From: Tabrizicola sp. | GTDB lineage: Bacteria > Pseudomonadota > Alphaproteobacteria > Rhodobacterales > Rhodobacteraceae | Length of the DNA: 41,646 nt | Assembly (NCBI GenBank): GCA_016792685.1 | Contig: JAEULQ010000035.1 | Coordinates: 1 to 41,646 of the forward strand | Direction: 5' to 3' | Part shown: positions 31,740 through 41,646 of the stretch, piece after piece | How positions within the stretch are numbered: position 1 is the stretch's first letter | Layout: each line of letters opens with the position of its first letter | Notes under the pieces: generated by a model | What the model was told of the DNA's origin: nothing | Database searches by the model: none | Seen by the model: only the letters and a program-made list of their open reading frames with translations | Position numbers and translations under genes: made by a program

Positions 31740-33779
31740 GTGGGCGACGTGGTATCGCTTCTCGGGCGGATTTATCGCGCTATTTTCATGGCATTTGTTG
31801 TCACGACATTCGTTGTGACTGCACCTCTGCAGGCGGCGCCTTTTGCCGCCATCGTCATGGACGGGCGCACGGGCGAGGTTCTTTACGAAAAGAACGCAGA
31901 TACCCGGCTGCACCCGGCATCGCTGACAAAGATGATGACGCTTTACATCGCCTTTCAGGAGATCGAGGCCGGCAGGCTGTCGCTGGACACGAAAGTCACC
32001 GTGAGCAAATACGCGGCCTCGCAGCCGCCTTCGCGACTGGGTCTGAAACCGGGTCAGAAGATCGCCTTGCGCTATCTGATCCGTGCGGCGGCGATCAAGT
32101 CGGCCAATGATGCGGCCTCGGCCATCGGTGACCACATCGGCGGCGACGCGGCCGGGTTTGCCAAGCGGATGACGCGGACGGCCCGCGCGCTGGGGATGCA
32201 CAACACCACGTTCAAGAACGCAAATGGTCTGACTGCCGAAGGTCACCTGTCGACGGCGCGTGACATGAACATTCTTGGCCGCCACCTGTTCTACGACTTC
32301 CCGCAGTACTACCACATCTTCTCGCGCCGGACTGCGGATGCGGGGATTGCCACGGTCGCCAATACCAACAGCCGCTTCCTTGACAGCTACGAAGGCGCTG
32401 ACGGGATCAAGACCGGCTATACCGGTGCCGCCGGTTTCAACCTGACGGCCTCGGCGCATCGCGGCAAGAAGCACATCATCGCGACGGTTTTCGGCGGGAC
32501 CTCGACGGCCAACCGCAATGCCCGCATGGCCGAACTGATGGACATCGGCTTTGGCAAGGCGAAGAACAAGGTCACCGAACAGCCGCCAGAGGCTGCGCCG
32601 TTGCCGGATGACGCATTGATCGCCTCGGTCGAAAACGGCATCGATGAAATCGACGCAGAAGGCGGAGCGGGCAAGATCGTGCGGGTTTCGGGTGAGGTGA
32701 AATCCTCTCCGCGCCCAAGGGCACGCCCGGCGCTGGCAACCGTTTCGGACGAGGTGGCCATAGCCATGGCCGCCGGGATCGAGGGTGCGCTTGCAGAAGC
32801 CACCGCCGAACCTCCGCCCGAAGGGACACTGGAGTTCCAGGCCGGGGCCATGGCCGCCGCCGCTACCGCAGATGAAACTGCGCCTTCCGATCCTGCCCTT
32901 GCTGCAGCGGTCGAAGTTGCTTCGGCCGAAGCCCCTGTCGAAACCGCCCCGGAGGAGATCGCCCTGGCTGCGGTCGAGATGGCAACCACGCCGGCCGCTG
33001 AACCAGGCACGCTTGACGCCCAAGCCGCAGCGCTGGCAGCCGGTTTGCCGCCGGTTGAGACCGAGATTGCCGCCTTGGCGACCGAGGACGCCGCTGCGCT
33101 TCCCCCGACACCCGACCCTGCGCTTGCCGGTTTCAAGCCGAAGGCACGGCCAGAGGCGCTGCCGGAAGTCGCCGTTGCAGCCGCCGAGATCCCTGCGGAA
33201 GTGCCCGTCACCGCAGCGACCGCGGTCGCCGAAGAAGTGCTGGTCGCCGCGACCGAAGTCGAACCGGAACTGGTCGTGACCGACCCGGGGACAAGCCTTG
33301 CCCTCGCCGGACCCCTTGATACGCCTGCGACTTCTGGACCGTCGACCGATCTCTTGGCCGAGATTACCGAGGTTGAAACGGTTGCTGGCGGCGCCCTGCT
33401 GCCACCACAGGACATTGCCCTGGCCAGCGCCTCTGCCGTCGTGCCGATGCCCAAGCGCCAGGCCCCGATCTTCGATGCCGTCGAAGTCGGATCGGCGGAC
33501 GAGGACACACAGGAAGAAGTGGTGGTCGTCATGTCCACCTCGGGCGGGCGGCATTTCGGCGTGAATGTTGGCGAATATCCCTCGCGTTACGAGGCGGAAC
33601 GGGCGCTTCTGAAAACCGCCCTGGCGGAAAGCGCGACGCTGAACGAAGGGCTTCGCAAGACGACCCAGGCCGGGGGCGCCTGGCGTGCGAGCTTCATGGG
33701 CCTGACGGAAGAGCAGGCCGAGCTTGCCTGCCGCCGCCTCTCGGCCCGGGCTATCCCGTGTGAGACGGTTGGGGGCTGA
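31740..33779 (+). CDS. D-alanyl-D-alanine carboxypeptidase (S11) with Ala/Pro/Glu linker and SPOR domain
   Basis: This is a periplasmic penicillin-binding protein, trimming the terminal D-Ala of pentapeptides. It has 679 aa from GTG 31740; GTG 31749 is an alternative start better placed behind AAAGGGTGG. After a signal sequence (about 1-32), the catalytic domain carries Ser61-x-x-Lys64 (PASLTK), SAN (121-123) and KTG (224-226). Residues about 270-590 form a low-complexity Ala/Pro/Glu-rich linker. The last roughly 80 residues (HFGVNVGEYPSRYEAERALLK, ACRRLSARAIPCETV) are SPOR-like, expected to bind denuded glycan at the septum. Confidence 0.92.
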   Translation: MGDVVSLLGRIYRAIFMAFVVTTFVVTAPLQAAPFAAIVMDGRTGEVLYEKNADTRLHPASLTKMMTLYIAFQEIEAGRLSLDTKVTVSKYAASQPPSRLGLKPGQKIALRYLIRAAAIKSANDAASAIGDHIGGDAAGFAKRMTRTARALGMHNTTFKNANGLTAEGHLSTARDMNILGRHLFYDFPQYYHIFSRRTADAGIATVANTNSRFLDSYEGADGIKTGYTGAAGFNLTASAHRGKKHIIATVFGGTSTANRNARMAELMDIGFGKAKNKVTEQPPEAAPLPDDALIASVENGIDEIDAEGGAGKIVRVSGEVKSSPRPRARPALATVSDEVAIAMAAGIEGALAEATAEPPPEGTLEFQAGAMAAAATADETAPSDPALAAAVEVASAEAPVETAPEEIALAAVEMATTPAAEPGTLDAQAAALAAGLPPVETEIAALATEDAAALPPTPDPALAGFKPKARPEALPEVAVAAAEIPAEVPVTAATAVAEEVLVAATEVEPELVVTDPGTSLALAGPLDTPATSGPSTDLLAEITEVETVAGGALLPPQDIALASASAVVPMPKRQAPIFDAVEVGSADEDTQEEVVVVMSTSGGRHFGVNVGEYPSRYEAERALLKTALAESATLNEGLRKTTQAGGAWRASFMGLTEEQAELACRRLSARAIPCETVGG

Positions 33780-33783
33780 CACG

Positions 33784-34461
33784 ATGGTCGCACTGGTTTT
33801 TCCCGCCCTTCCGACCGTCACCCTGGCGGTAACCGGCCGCCCCGAACGGTTCCCCGTCCGGCGCATCTTCTGTGTCGGCCGCAACTATGCCGAACACGCC
33901 CGTGAAATGGGCGCCGACCCCGAGGCCGAACCGCCCTTCTTCTTCACGAAGCCGGCCGATGCCGTTGTCGAAAGCGGCAGCCGCATTCCCTATCCGCCAG
34001 CGACGGCAAACCTGCACCACGAGGGCGAGCTTGTGGTGGCGATCGGGAAGAGCGGCGCGATGGTGGCCGAATCCGACGCCGAAGCGATGATCTGGGGGCA
34101 TGCTGCCGGCAATGATCTGACCCGCCGCGACCTTCAGGCCGAAGCGAAAGCCACGCGCCGCCCTTGGGACATGGCCAAAGGTTTCGACAAATCCGCCGTT
34201 GTGGGCGCGATCCGGCCCGGACCGCTTCCGGACGCGGCGCTGCGCTGCACGGTCAACGGGGCGCCCCGTCAGGAAGCACGTCTCTCCGACATGATCTGGA
34301 CCCCGGCCGCAATCATTTCCGCGCTGTCGCGGATGGTGAGCCTGTCGCCGGGCGATCTGATCTTCACCGGCACTCCGGCTGGGGTTGGTCCGCTTAATCG
34401 CGGCGATACCTGCAAGGTCGAGATCGACGGCCTGCAGTCCGCGACCGTCACCATCGCCTGA
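33784..34461 (+). CDS. Fumarylacetoacetate hydrolase family protein
   Basis: The 225-aa FAH-fold protein carries the metal triad Glu80, Glu82 (HHEGELVVAIG) and Asp111 (GNDLTRRDLQ), with CVGRNYAEHAREMG and FTGTPAGVGPLNRGD also typical. Members hydrolyse or decarboxylate acylpyruvates such as fumarylpyruvate or oxaloacetate. It follows the carboxypeptidase gene by 4 nt, an unusual pairing that may reflect simple operon order. The particular substrate cannot be determined. Confidence 0.88.
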   Translation: MVALVFPALPTVTLAVTGRPERFPVRRIFCVGRNYAEHAREMGADPEAEPPFFFTKPADAVVESGSRIPYPPATANLHHEGELVVAIGKSGAMVAESDAEAMIWGHAAGNDLTRRDLQAEAKATRRPWDMAKGFDKSAVVGAIRPGPLPDAALRCTVNGAPRQEARLSDMIWTPAAIISALSRMVSLSPGDLIFTGTPAGVGPLNRGDTCKVEIDGLQSATVTIA

Positions 34462-34547
34462 CCGAAGCCACGCACAAGACGCGCGCACGCCCTTGACAAT
34501 GGTCCCGGGCGCGACTTCTCGTCAGGCAGTCCTAACGGAGAGAACAC

Positions 34548-35699
34548 ATGACCATCCACTGGTGCGGGACAGGCCTGTCCTCCATTCCCGGTCTTCGGCG
34601 CCTGATCGAAGCGGGGCACCCAGTCACGGTGTGGAACCGCACCGTCGAAAAGGCACGCAAGGAAGTCGGAGACCTGACCACGGACATCCGGCCCTTCAGC
34701 CTCGAGGCATTGGAGAAAGCGCTCAAACCAGGTGACATCGCCGTGTCCATGTTGCCGGCCGACCAGCATGTCGGCATCGCAAAGCTGTGTCTGGCGACCA
34801 AGGCGCATTTCTGCTCGTCCTCTTACATCGCACCTGAGATGCGTGCCCTGGACCAGGCTTTCCGCGAAGCCGGTCTGGTTTCGATCAACGAAGTCGGCCT
34901 CGACCCGGGGATCGACCACCTGATGGCCCATGACCTGGTGGCGCGTTACCGGGCCTCCAAGGCCTACAGCCCCGAGAACGTGCTTTCCTTTACCTCGTAC
35001 TGTGGTGGCGTGCCGAAAGTGGCGAACGCCTTCCGGTACAAGTTCAGCTGGGCCCCAGCCGGGGTGCTCAAGGCGCTGCGCTCTCCCTCCCGGTCGCTGC
35101 GGAACTTCTCGGAGCTTCGGGTCGCACGGCCCTGGGACGCGATATCCAGCTATGATGCTCCGCTTCCCGTGCCCGAGACATTCGAGGTCTACCCGAATCG
35201 CGACAGCTACCCGTTCATGGAGGAATACCGGTTCGAGCCCTACTGGAAGGTCCGCGACTTCGTGCGCGGGACCATCCGCCTGAACGGCTGGGCCGATGCC
35301 TGGGCGCCCATTTTCCGCGAAATCGAAGGGCTTGAAGGAAAGACCGCCGCCGAGATCGATGCCGCGTTGAATGCGCGGGCCGCGGAACTACTGAAGGACA
35401 ACTCCTACAGCGAGGGCGAACCGGACCGCGTTGTCCTATTCGTGTCGCTCAAGGCCGAAAAGGATGGTCGCGCAGTCTATCATGAGACCTGGGCCATGGA
35501 TGCCTGGGGCGATGTGCGCGGGACGGCAATGGGTCGGCTTGTCTCCATTCCGGTGTCCATGGCCATCGAAGCCGTCATGAAGCGCGAGATCCCGGCCGGC
35601 GTTCATGGTGCCCCGCACGATCCGAAGCTTCTGGCGCGCTGGCTGGAGGAAGTCGGCCACCTGGCCCAGGTTCTGCGTCGGATCGACCATTTGGCCTAG
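34548..35699 (+). CDS. Saccharopine dehydrogenase family protein
   Basis: The 383-aa protein has a Rossmann N-terminus (IHWCGTGLSSIPGLRRLIEAGHPVTVWNRT) and the C-terminal domain of saccharopine dehydrogenases (SINEVGLDPGIDHLMAHDLV, YCGGVPKVANAFRYKFSWAPAGVL). Enzymes of this type form or split saccharopine in lysine metabolism, and the length suits the L-glutamate-forming type. The first glycine motif is GTGLSS rather than GxGxxG. GGAGAGAACAC precedes the ATG. No other lysine-catabolism gene is nearby. Confidence 0.83.
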   Translation: MTIHWCGTGLSSIPGLRRLIEAGHPVTVWNRTVEKARKEVGDLTTDIRPFSLEALEKALKPGDIAVSMLPADQHVGIAKLCLATKAHFCSSSYIAPEMRALDQAFREAGLVSINEVGLDPGIDHLMAHDLVARYRASKAYSPENVLSFTSYCGGVPKVANAFRYKFSWAPAGVLKALRSPSRSLRNFSELRVARPWDAISSYDAPLPVPETFEVYPNRDSYPFMEEYRFEPYWKVRDFVRGTIRLNGWADAWAPIFREIEGLEGKTAAEIDAALNARAAELLKDNSYSEGEPDRVVLFVSLKAEKDGRAVYHETWAMDAWGDVRGTAMGRLVSIPVSMAIEAVMKREIPAGVHGAPHDPKLLARWLEEVGHLAQVLRRIDHLA

Positions 35700-35819
35700 G
35701 CTTCTGGGCATGTCGCCCGACCGCAGGCCTGATTGCCGTTTCAGGTGACAGACGCCCCGCCCTGACCTATCATCCCGGCGACGACCCGGACCAACCGGGC
35801 ATGAGCAGCGAGGCAGGGC

Positions 35820-37535
35820 GTGGGCGGCACAGGCAGCACGTCAAAGCATCTTGATCGGCTGGCCGACAGGCTGGCGGTTCTTGCCGCACGGCGATCGCGG
35901 GTTGCCGGCGGGTTCGTATCGCAACCGGAACCGCGATCCATCGGGCTCCCGGCCCGTGGCAAGCAGCTTCTCGCCGGAAACGTGCTTCTGGCGGGTCATC
36001 TGGTCGAAGCGCCGGAACAGCTGCTTTGGGACATCCCCTCGCCCGACCCTGCATTCAGCGCCGAAGCGCAAGGTTTCGGCTGGCTTGATGATCTGGCCGC
36101 ACTTGGCACGAAGGACGCCCGACAGCGCGCTCAGGCTTGGACCTGGTCCTGGATCGACCAGTATGGCACCGGACGCGGCCCCGGTTGGACGCCTGACCTG
36201 ACCGGTCGCAGGATCATCCGCTGGATTCACCATGCGACGCTGCTTCTGAACGGCCGGGATCGCCAGGCCACCGAGGCCTTCTATCGGTCACTGTCGCGTC
36301 AGGCGGGTTATGTGGCGCGCCGCTGGCGGAGCGCAGCCGAAGGCCTGCCTCGGTTCGAGGCCCTGACCGGGCTGATCTATGCAGGCCTGTCGCTGATCGG
36401 CATGGAGGCCCTTGTTGTCCCCGCGGCCACGGCATTGGCGACCGCCTGCGACGCCGATATCGACGCTGAAGGCGGCATCCCCTCACGCAATCCGGAGGAG
36501 CTGCTGGAAGTGCTGACCCTGCTGACATGGTCGGCAAGTGCGATGTCCGAAGTGAACCACCCCGTTCCGGCTTCCCTCAATGCGGCCATCCTCCGCATCG
36601 CGCCGGCCTTGCGGGCCTTGCGGCACGCCGACGGCGAACTGGCCCGGTTCCATGGCGGGGACAAGGGGATCGAAGGCCGCCTGGACCACGCCCTGGCGGC
36701 AACCGGTGTCCGGCCCGGGGCCACGCCGTCGATTGCGATGGGCTTTGCCAGACTTGCCGGTGGACGCACGACGGTCATCGTCGACGCTTCATCCCCCCCG
36801 GGTGGACGGGCGGCGGAAACGGCCCATGCCTCGACTACGGCTTTCGAGCTGACCTCCGGTCGCCGACCGCTGGTGGTCAACTGCGGTTCCGGGACGGCCT
36901 TCGGGACCGCCTGGAGCCAGGCGGCACGAGCGACGGCATCACATTCGGCCTTGGGAATGGAGGGGTCGTCGTCATCGCGTTTCGGACCTTCGGGGCAATC
37001 GCTGGACCATCGCGCCAGGGTCGGGGCCGCACGACTGACGGCCGGAACCGAAGGTGCCGATCTCTATCTTGAGCATGATGGCTGGTTGGCAAGCCACGGC
37101 CTGACCGCAAGTCGCAGTCTGACGTTGGCGCATGATGGGCGAAGGCTGTCCGGGGTCGACGCGCTGACCGCTCTCACCTCCGATGCACGTCGGCGGTTCG
37201 AGGATGTGATGACCGCCACCGCCATGACCGGAGCCCGGTTCTCGATCCGCTTCCATCTTCACCCCGAAGTTGATGCGGCGCTGGACATGAAGGGCTCGGC
37301 CGTGTCGCTGGCCCTTCGCAGCGGCGAGATCTGGATCTTTCGCTTCACCGGAAAGGCCGACCTGGCATTGGAACGCTCGGCCTATCTTGAAAAGGGTCGG
37401 CTCAACCCGCGCCCAAGCACACAAATCGTCCTTCGCGGCGAAGCCCATGGCTTTGAGACACGGATAGGCTGGACCTTGGCGAAGGCAAAGGATACTCCGC
37501 TGGCCATCCGGGACCTGGAGGGCATCGAGCCCTGA
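35820..37535 (+). CDS. Heparinase II/III family protein
   Basis: The 571-aa protein starts at GTG 35820 (AGGCAGGG upstream). It has an alpha-barrel N-terminal part (about 60-270; [54 protein letters not shown]) and a beta-rich heparinase II/III-like C-terminal part ([47 protein letters not shown]). Family members are polysaccharide lyases, but here no true heparin use is implied. This gene commonly precedes purH in Rhodobacteraceae, and it does so here with a 34-nt gap. Confidence 0.85.
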   Translation: MGGTGSTSKHLDRLADRLAVLAARRSRVAGGFVSQPEPRSIGLPARGKQLLAGNVLLAGHLVEAPEQLLWDIPSPDPAFSAEAQGFGWLDDLAALGTKDARQRAQAWTWSWIDQYGTGRGPGWTPDLTGRRIIRWIHHATLLLNGRDRQATEAFYRSLSRQAGYVARRWRSAAEGLPRFEALTGLIYAGLSLIGMEALVVPAATALATACDADIDAEGGIPSRNPEELLEVLTLLTWSASAMSEVNHPVPASLNAAILRIAPALRALRHADGELARFHGGDKGIEGRLDHALAATGVRPGATPSIAMGFARLAGGRTTVIVDASSPPGGRAAETAHASTTAFELTSGRRPLVVNCGSGTAFGTAWSQAARATASHSALGMEGSSSSRFGPSGQSLDHRARVGAARLTAGTEGADLYLEHDGWLASHGLTASRSLTLAHDGRRLSGVDALTALTSDARRRFEDVMTATAMTGARFSIRFHLHPEVDAALDMKGSAVSLALRSGEIWIFRFTGKADLALERSAYLEKGRLNPRPSTQIVLRGEAHGFETRIGWTLAKAKDTPLAIRDLEGIEP

Positions 37536-37569
37536 AGTGTCCGGGGTCTCGAGCTACAGGGTTTGCCCC

Positions 37570-39156
37570 ATGCCAAATCTCGTTCCCATCGGCCGCGCGC
37601 TGATTTCGGTCTCTGACAAGAGCGGACTTCTGGACCTTGCCCGCGCCTTGGCGGGTTATGGCGTCGAACTGATTTCGACCGGCGGTACCAGCGGAATGCT
37701 GCGCGCAGCAGGTCTGGAGGTGCGGGACGTCAGCGACGTGACCGGATTTCCCGAAATGATGGATGGCCGGGTAAAGACGCTGCACCCGAACGTCCACGGT
37801 GCCTTGCTGGCCTTGCGCGATGACGACGAGCATCTGCTTGCCATGGCCGCGCACGGGATCGAACCGATCGACCTTCTGGTGGTCAACCTCTACCCGTTCG
37901 AGGAAACGGTGGCCAAGGGTGCCGACCACGCGACCTGCATCGAGAACATCGATATCGGCGGTCCGGCCATGATCCGCGCGGCCTCGAAGAATCATCGCTT
38001 CGTGACGGTCGTGACCGACCCTGCGGATTATCCCGCCCTTCTTGACCAGATGCGCGCGCATGACGGGGCGACGACGATGGCGTTCCGGCAGAAGCTTGCC
38101 CTTAACGCCTTCTCGCGCACCGCTGCCTATGACACGGCCGTGTCCACCTGGCTTGCGGGCGAAATCAAGGAGCCGACGCCTCGCTATCGCAGCTTTGCCG
38201 GCAAGCTCGCCCAGCCACTGCGGTACGGCGAAAACCCGCATCAGACGGCGGCATTTTATGTGGACGGTACCCGCCGCCCCGGTGTCGCCACCGCTCGGCA
38301 GTGGCAGGGCAAGGAACTGTCCTACAACAATATCAACGACACTGATGCAGCCTTCGAGCTGGTGGCCGAGTTTGCCGGCGATGCGCCCGCCTGCGCCATC
38401 ATCAAGCATGCCAACCCCTGTGGGGTCGCGCGCGGCGATACGCTCGCCGAAGCCTATGTCCGCGCTTATCAGTGCGATCAGACATCGGCCTTTGGCGGGA
38501 TCATCGCGCTCAACCAGGTTCTGGACGGCGCGACGGCCGAGGAAATCGTGAAGATCTTCACCGAAGTCGTCATTGCCCCCGATGCCAGTGACGAAGCCAA
38601 GGCGATCTTTGCCACCAAGAAGAATCTGCGGCTTCTGACAACCGGCGCCTTGCCCGACCCGAAGGCAAAGGGATTGGCCTTCAAGCAGGTCGCGGGCGGC
38701 TTTCTGGTCCAGGACCGGGACGCGGGCCGGATTTCGGCACACGATCTGAAGGTCGTGACAAAACGCGCGCCCAACCCGGCCGAGTTGAAGGACCTTCTCT
38801 TTGCCTGGACCGTGGCCAAGCATGTGAAGTCGAACGCCATCATCTACGTCAAGGACGGGGCGACTGTCGGGATCGGTGCCGGACAGATGAGCCGGGTCGA
38901 CAGCACCCGCATCGCCGCAACCAAGGCGCGCGACATGGCCGAAGTCCTTGGCCTTGCCTCGCCGCTGACGCAGGGCTCGGTCGTGGCGTCAGATGCCTTC
39001 TTCCCCTTCGCCGACGGTCTGATCACCGCAGCCGAGGCAGGTGCGACGGCAATCATCCAGCCCGGCGGATCGATGCGCGATGACGAAGTCATTGCGGCGG
39101 CGGACGAACGCGGGCTGGCCATGGTCTTCACCGGCCAGCGCCATTTCCGGCACTGA
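37570..39156 (+). CDS. purH: Bifunctional AICAR formyltransferase / IMP cyclohydrolase PurH
   Basis: PurH catalyses the last two steps of IMP synthesis. The 528-aa length is standard. The N-terminal MGS-like cyclohydrolase domain (about 1-150) shows [41 protein letters not shown] and [17 protein letters not shown]. The C-terminal AICAR transformylase domain shows [42 protein letters not shown], and the ending [18 protein letters not shown] and [15 protein letters not shown]. It uses 10-formyl-tetrahydrofolate, so it draws on the same folate pool as the amine pathway. lspA starts 2 nt later. Confidence 0.97.
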   Translation: MPNLVPIGRALISVSDKSGLLDLARALAGYGVELISTGGTSGMLRAAGLEVRDVSDVTGFPEMMDGRVKTLHPNVHGALLALRDDDEHLLAMAAHGIEPIDLLVVNLYPFEETVAKGADHATCIENIDIGGPAMIRAASKNHRFVTVVTDPADYPALLDQMRAHDGATTMAFRQKLALNAFSRTAAYDTAVSTWLAGEIKEPTPRYRSFAGKLAQPLRYGENPHQTAAFYVDGTRRPGVATARQWQGKELSYNNINDTDAAFELVAEFAGDAPACAIIKHANPCGVARGDTLAEAYVRAYQCDQTSAFGGIIALNQVLDGATAEEIVKIFTEVVIAPDASDEAKAIFATKKNLRLLTTGALPDPKAKGLAFKQVAGGFLVQDRDAGRISAHDLKVVTKRAPNPAELKDLLFAWTVAKHVKSNAIIYVKDGATVGIGAGQMSRVDSTRIAATKARDMAEVLGLASPLTQGSVVASDAFFPFADGLITAAEAGATAIIQPGGSMRDDEVIAAADERGLAMVFTGQRHFRH

Positions 39157-39158
39157 TC

Positions 39159-39653
39159 ATGCGGCGCTTCTGGATCACTGCAGCCGCAACCTTCGGTCTG
39201 GACCAGCTGACCAAGCTGGCGGTCGTCCATTGGCTTGATCTCATCAACCGGGTCGAGATCGACGTGATCCCCCCCTTCCTCAACTTCAGGATGGCCTGGA
39301 ACTACGGCATAAACTTCGGCCTCCTGTCGCATGGTTCCGACCTTGCACGCTGGGGCCTCGTCGTGATGGCCATGGTGATTTCGGCCTGGGTCGTCTGGTG
39401 GATGCGACGCGAACGGGGAAACTGGAAGGCCGAGCTTGCGGGCGGCCTTCTAGTGGGAGGCGCCCTTGGCAACGTGATCGACCGAATCGCCTATGGCGCA
39501 GTGGCGGACTTCCTGAACATGTCCTGCTGCGGGATCGAGAATCCTTATGCGTTCAACGTTGCCGACATTGCGATCTTTGCAGGCGCATTGGGGCTTGTCG
39601 TCTTCGCAAAGGGTCAGGACGGTGGCGGAAAACCCACCCGCCGATCGCGCTAA
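39159..39653 (+). CDS. lspA: Lipoprotein signal peptidase LspA
   Basis: LspA is the aspartic signal peptidase II that cleaves prolipoproteins at the lipidated Cys. The 164-aa protein has four hydrophobic segments. Catalytic Asp117 (GAVADFL) and Asp136 (FNVADIAI) are present, with the conserved [10 protein letters not shown] and [11 protein letters not shown]. It is tightly linked behind purH and precedes a DUF3035-type lipoprotein, itself a substrate. Confidence 0.95.
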   Translation: MRRFWITAAATFGLDQLTKLAVVHWLDLINRVEIDVIPPFLNFRMAWNYGINFGLLSHGSDLARWGLVVMAMVISAWVVWWMRRERGNWKAELAGGLLVGGALGNVIDRIAYGAVADFLNMSCCGIENPYAFNVADIAIFAGALGLVVFAKGQDGGGKPTRRSR

Positions 39654-39715
39654 ACACCCGTGACGCCAGCATTGCTTTAGGCTAAGACGGGGCAAAGAAG
39701 GGTTCGGAGGCAGGG

Positions 39716-40246
39716 ATGCAGGCAGCGAAAGGCAGGGCGTTCATCGCGATTGCGACGATGATCACGCTTGCGGCCTGCGGCGGCAAGGGCGTGCCGGAGC
39801 TGATGAACCTGCGCTCGGGCCAGGGGCCGGACGAATTTGCAATCGTTCCTCCCAAACCCCTGGAAATGCCCGAGAACCTGGCCGATCTGCCCGAACCCAC
39901 CCTTGGCGGGACGAACCGTACCGACCAGAATCCAGAGGCCGATGCCGTCGTGGCCCTTGGCGGCAAACCCTCTGCAGCCGGCGGAATTCCGGCGAGTGAC
40001 GGCGCGCTTTATGCGCATGCCGGTCGGTTCGGCGTGGATGGCGGGATCCGGGCGACGCTGGCCTCGGAAGACCTGGATTGGCGGCGCGACAACAACGGCC
40101 GCATCCTGGAACGGCTGTTTAACGTCAACGTCTATTACAAAGCCTATCGCAAGCAGCGTCTAGACCAGCAGGCCGAACTCGCCCGTTGGCGTGCGCTTGG
40201 CGTCAGGACGCCCTCGGCTCCGCCGCGCAAACCCAACGAAGAGTAA
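39716..40246 (+). CDS. DUF3035-type lipoprotein
   Basis: The 176-aa protein has a lipoprotein signal ending in LAAC (MITLAACGG). The mature part is rich in Pro and short segments (GQGPDEFAIVPPKPLEMPENLADLPEPTLGG) seen in DUF3035 proteins of Rhodobacterales, with a C-terminal region RILERLFNVNVYYKAYRKQRLDQQAELARWR. DUF3035 proteins are associated with outer-membrane assembly by genomic context; the role is not established here. It is followed by the M16 protease gene after 73 nt, a common neighbour. Confidence 0.8.
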   Translation: MQAAKGRAFIAIATMITLAACGGKGVPELMNLRSGQGPDEFAIVPPKPLEMPENLADLPEPTLGGTNRTDQNPEADAVVALGGKPSAAGGIPASDGALYAHAGRFGVDGGIRATLASEDLDWRRDNNGRILERLFNVNVYYKAYRKQRLDQQAELARWRALGVRTPSAPPRKPNEE

Positions 40247-40319
40247 CAAGCGCGTTTCCCGGGCTTGAAGGTCGGCAACCGACCTGCACTTATCCTTGCA
40301 GCCACATGGGGAGTAGCCG

Positions 40320-41646
40320 ATGCCTGGAAAATATGGCCAAGGTCTTTGCCTGAGCGCCGGTCTCGTCGTTGCCCTCGCTCTGCCCGCGCTTGCCGAACCG
40401 GTGACCAGCTTCACCCTGGACAATGGCCTGAACGTGGTCGTGATCGAGGATCACCGCGCGCCGGTCGTGGTCCAGATGATCTGGTACCGCGTTGGTGCCG
40501 CAGATGAACCTCCCGGGCACTCTGGCATCGCGCATTTCCTGGAACACCTGATGTTCAAGGGCACCGAGAAAGTCGCGCCCAATGCCTTCTCGGGCATCGT
40601 CGAGGCCCAGGGTGGCGATGACAATGCCTTCACCTCCTGGGACTACACGGCCTATTTCCAGCGCATTGCCGCCGACCGGCTTGACCTGGTGATGGAGATG
40701 GAAGCCGACCGGATGCGCAACCTGCGCCTGACAGAAGAAGATGTCGCGACGGAACGCGAAGTGATCCTTGAGGAACGCAGCCAGCGCACCGACAGTGACC
40801 CCGGATCGCTGCTGATCGAACAGATGCGCGCGGCGCAGTACCAGAACCATCCTTATGGCATCCCGGTCATCGGCTGGCGCCATGAGATGGAAGAGCTTTC
40901 CCGCGAAGATGCGCTTTCCTATTACGAACGCTTCTACGCCCCGAACAATGCGACACTGGTCATCGCAGGCGACGTCACGCCGGATGAGGTCAAGGCGCTG
41001 GCCGAAAAGCATTATGGCCCGCTTGCACCCTCCGATGGGATCACGCCTCGCGAACGGCCGCAGGAACCGCCACAACTGGCGGAACGTCGGATCACGCTGG
41101 AAGACGAGCGGGTCTCCGAACCTTACATCTTCCGCACCTATCTTGCGCCCGAGCGCGACCCGGGCGACCAGAAGACCGCTGCTGCGCTGACGGTGCTGGC
41201 CGAGCTTCTGGGCGGAAACGGCCAGACCTCGGTCCTGCCGCGGGCCCTGCAGTTCGACAGCCAGACTGCTGTCTACTCCGCCGCCTTCTATGATGGCGGT
41301 TCGATCGATGACGGGACATTCGGTGTCATCGTGATGCCCTCACCCGGCGTTTCGCTGGGAGAGGCCGAGGCCGAGCTTGATCGGGTTCTGGCCGAATTTC
41401 TGGAAAACGGCCCTGACCCGGCCGCGCTGGAACGAATCCGCACCCAGATCCGTGCCGGCGAGATCTACGCGCGCGACAACGTCGAAAGCCTTGCCCATCG
41501 TTACGGCGAAGGCCTGAGCATCGGTCTGACACTTGCCGACATCGAAGCCTGGGACGATGCGCTTTCGGCGGTGACCGAGGCCGACATCATGACCGCAGCG
41601 CGTGAGGTGCTTGACCGACGGAATGCCGTCACCGGCTGGCTGACCC
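40320..41646 (+). CDS. M16 family zinc metallopeptidase (partial, runs off window end)
   Basis: The gene starts at ATG 40320 with GGGGAG upstream and is open to the end, 442 codons seen. A signal peptide (about 1-25, ending ALAE) suggests periplasmic location. The inverted zinc motif HFLEH (His72, Glu75, His76) and downstream LEERSQR (third ligand Glu151 or Glu152) show the N-terminal half is catalytically complete. A second, inactive M16 domain follows in the visible portion (RITLEDERVSEPYIFRTYLAPE and beyond). Many rhodobacterial genomes carry a second M16 gene next to it; whether that holds here is beyond the window. Confidence 0.93.
   Translation, partial: MPGKYGQGLCLSAGLVVALALPALAEPVTSFTLDNGLNVVVIEDHRAPVVVQMIWYRVGAADEPPGHSGIAHFLEHLMFKGTEKVAPNAFSGIVEAQGGDDNAFTSWDYTAYFQRIAADRLDLVMEMEADRMRNLRLTEEDVATEREVILEERSQRTDSDPGSLLIEQMRAAQYQNHPYGIPVIGWRHEMEELSREDALSYYERFYAPNNATLVIAGDVTPDEVKALAEKHYGPLAPSDGITPRERPQEPPQLAERRITLEDERVSEPYIFRTYLAPERDPGDQKTAAALTVLAELLGGNGQTSVLPRALQFDSQTAVYSAAFYDGGSIDDGTFGVIVMPSPGVSLGEAEAELDRVLAEFLENGPDPAALERIRTQIRAGEIYARDNVESLAHRYGEGLSIGLTLADIEAWDDALSAVTEADIMTAAREVLDRRNAVTGWLT

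Noticed and set aside
31551-33884. Long minus-strand frame (about 777 codons) opposite the carboxypeptidase gene
   Set aside because: It is a Gly/Arg-rich mirror of the low-complexity Ala/Pro/Glu linker, with no domain and no ribosome binding site.
1-41646. Search for tRNA, rRNA, CRISPR arrays, insertion sequences and phage genes
   Set aside because: No regularly spaced repeats, transposase-like proteins or tRNA-like cloverleaf segments were noticed on reading. This was by eye only; a tRNAscan or CRISPR-finder run was not possible.

Overview
The window is high-GC, densely coded DNA from an alphaproteobacterium, most probably a member of the Rhodobacteraceae. The evidence is the gene content (aerobic hemF, clpS, a D-Ala-D-Ala carboxypeptidase carrying a SPOR domain, heparinase-like protein followed by purH, lspA, a DUF3035-type lipoprotein and an M16 protease) and the complete roseobacter-type methylated-amine pathway. 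Genus and species cannot be assigned by eye.

Layout. 1-5524: housekeeping and envelope genes (PatB/MalY C-S lyase, L,D-transpeptidase, cobD, lytic transglycosylase, glycosyltransferase). 5521-25661: a methylated-amine catabolic island. 25698-31554: mixed genes (two small membrane proteins, hemF, a lipoprotein, an SDR-like protein, an RsmC-like methyltransferase, clpS, a HAD hydrolase). 31740-41646: peptidoglycan and lipoprotein genes, FAH hydrolase, saccharopine dehydrogenase-like protein, heparinase-like protein, purH, lspA, and an M16 protease cut by the window end. No tRNA, rRNA, CRISPR array, insertion sequence or prophage was seen.

How the island works (assignments from recognised families). 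Trimethylamine is oxidised to TMAO by the flavin monooxygenase Tmm. Tdm (DUF1989 plus a GcvT-like domain) splits TMAO to dimethylamine and formaldehyde. DmmABC, with the GcvT-like DmmD, demethylates dimethylamine to methylamine. GmaS makes gamma-glutamylmethylamide and MgsABC converts it to N-methylglutamate. The last enzyme, N-methylglutamate dehydrogenase (mgdABCD), is not in the window, and neither is the TmoXWV TMAO ABC importer. Their place is taken by two APC-superfamily permeases. One, next to tmm, has an unusual extra hydrophilic loop. The other, divergent from mgsABC-gmaS, is the last gene of a tight four-gene operon whose first three genes encode very small membrane proteins. A truncated haemoglobin follows tdm with a 4-nt gap, and a GlxA-type AraC regulator is translationally coupled to the end of dmmDABC.

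The most novel candidates are (1) the apparent multi-subunit APC permease at 23375-25661, (2) the tdm-globin pair, and (3) a 21-bp-spaced direct repeat abutting the predicted mgsA -35 box. The repeat has the geometry expected for an AraC-type activator, and looser matches lie upstream of the other amine genes.
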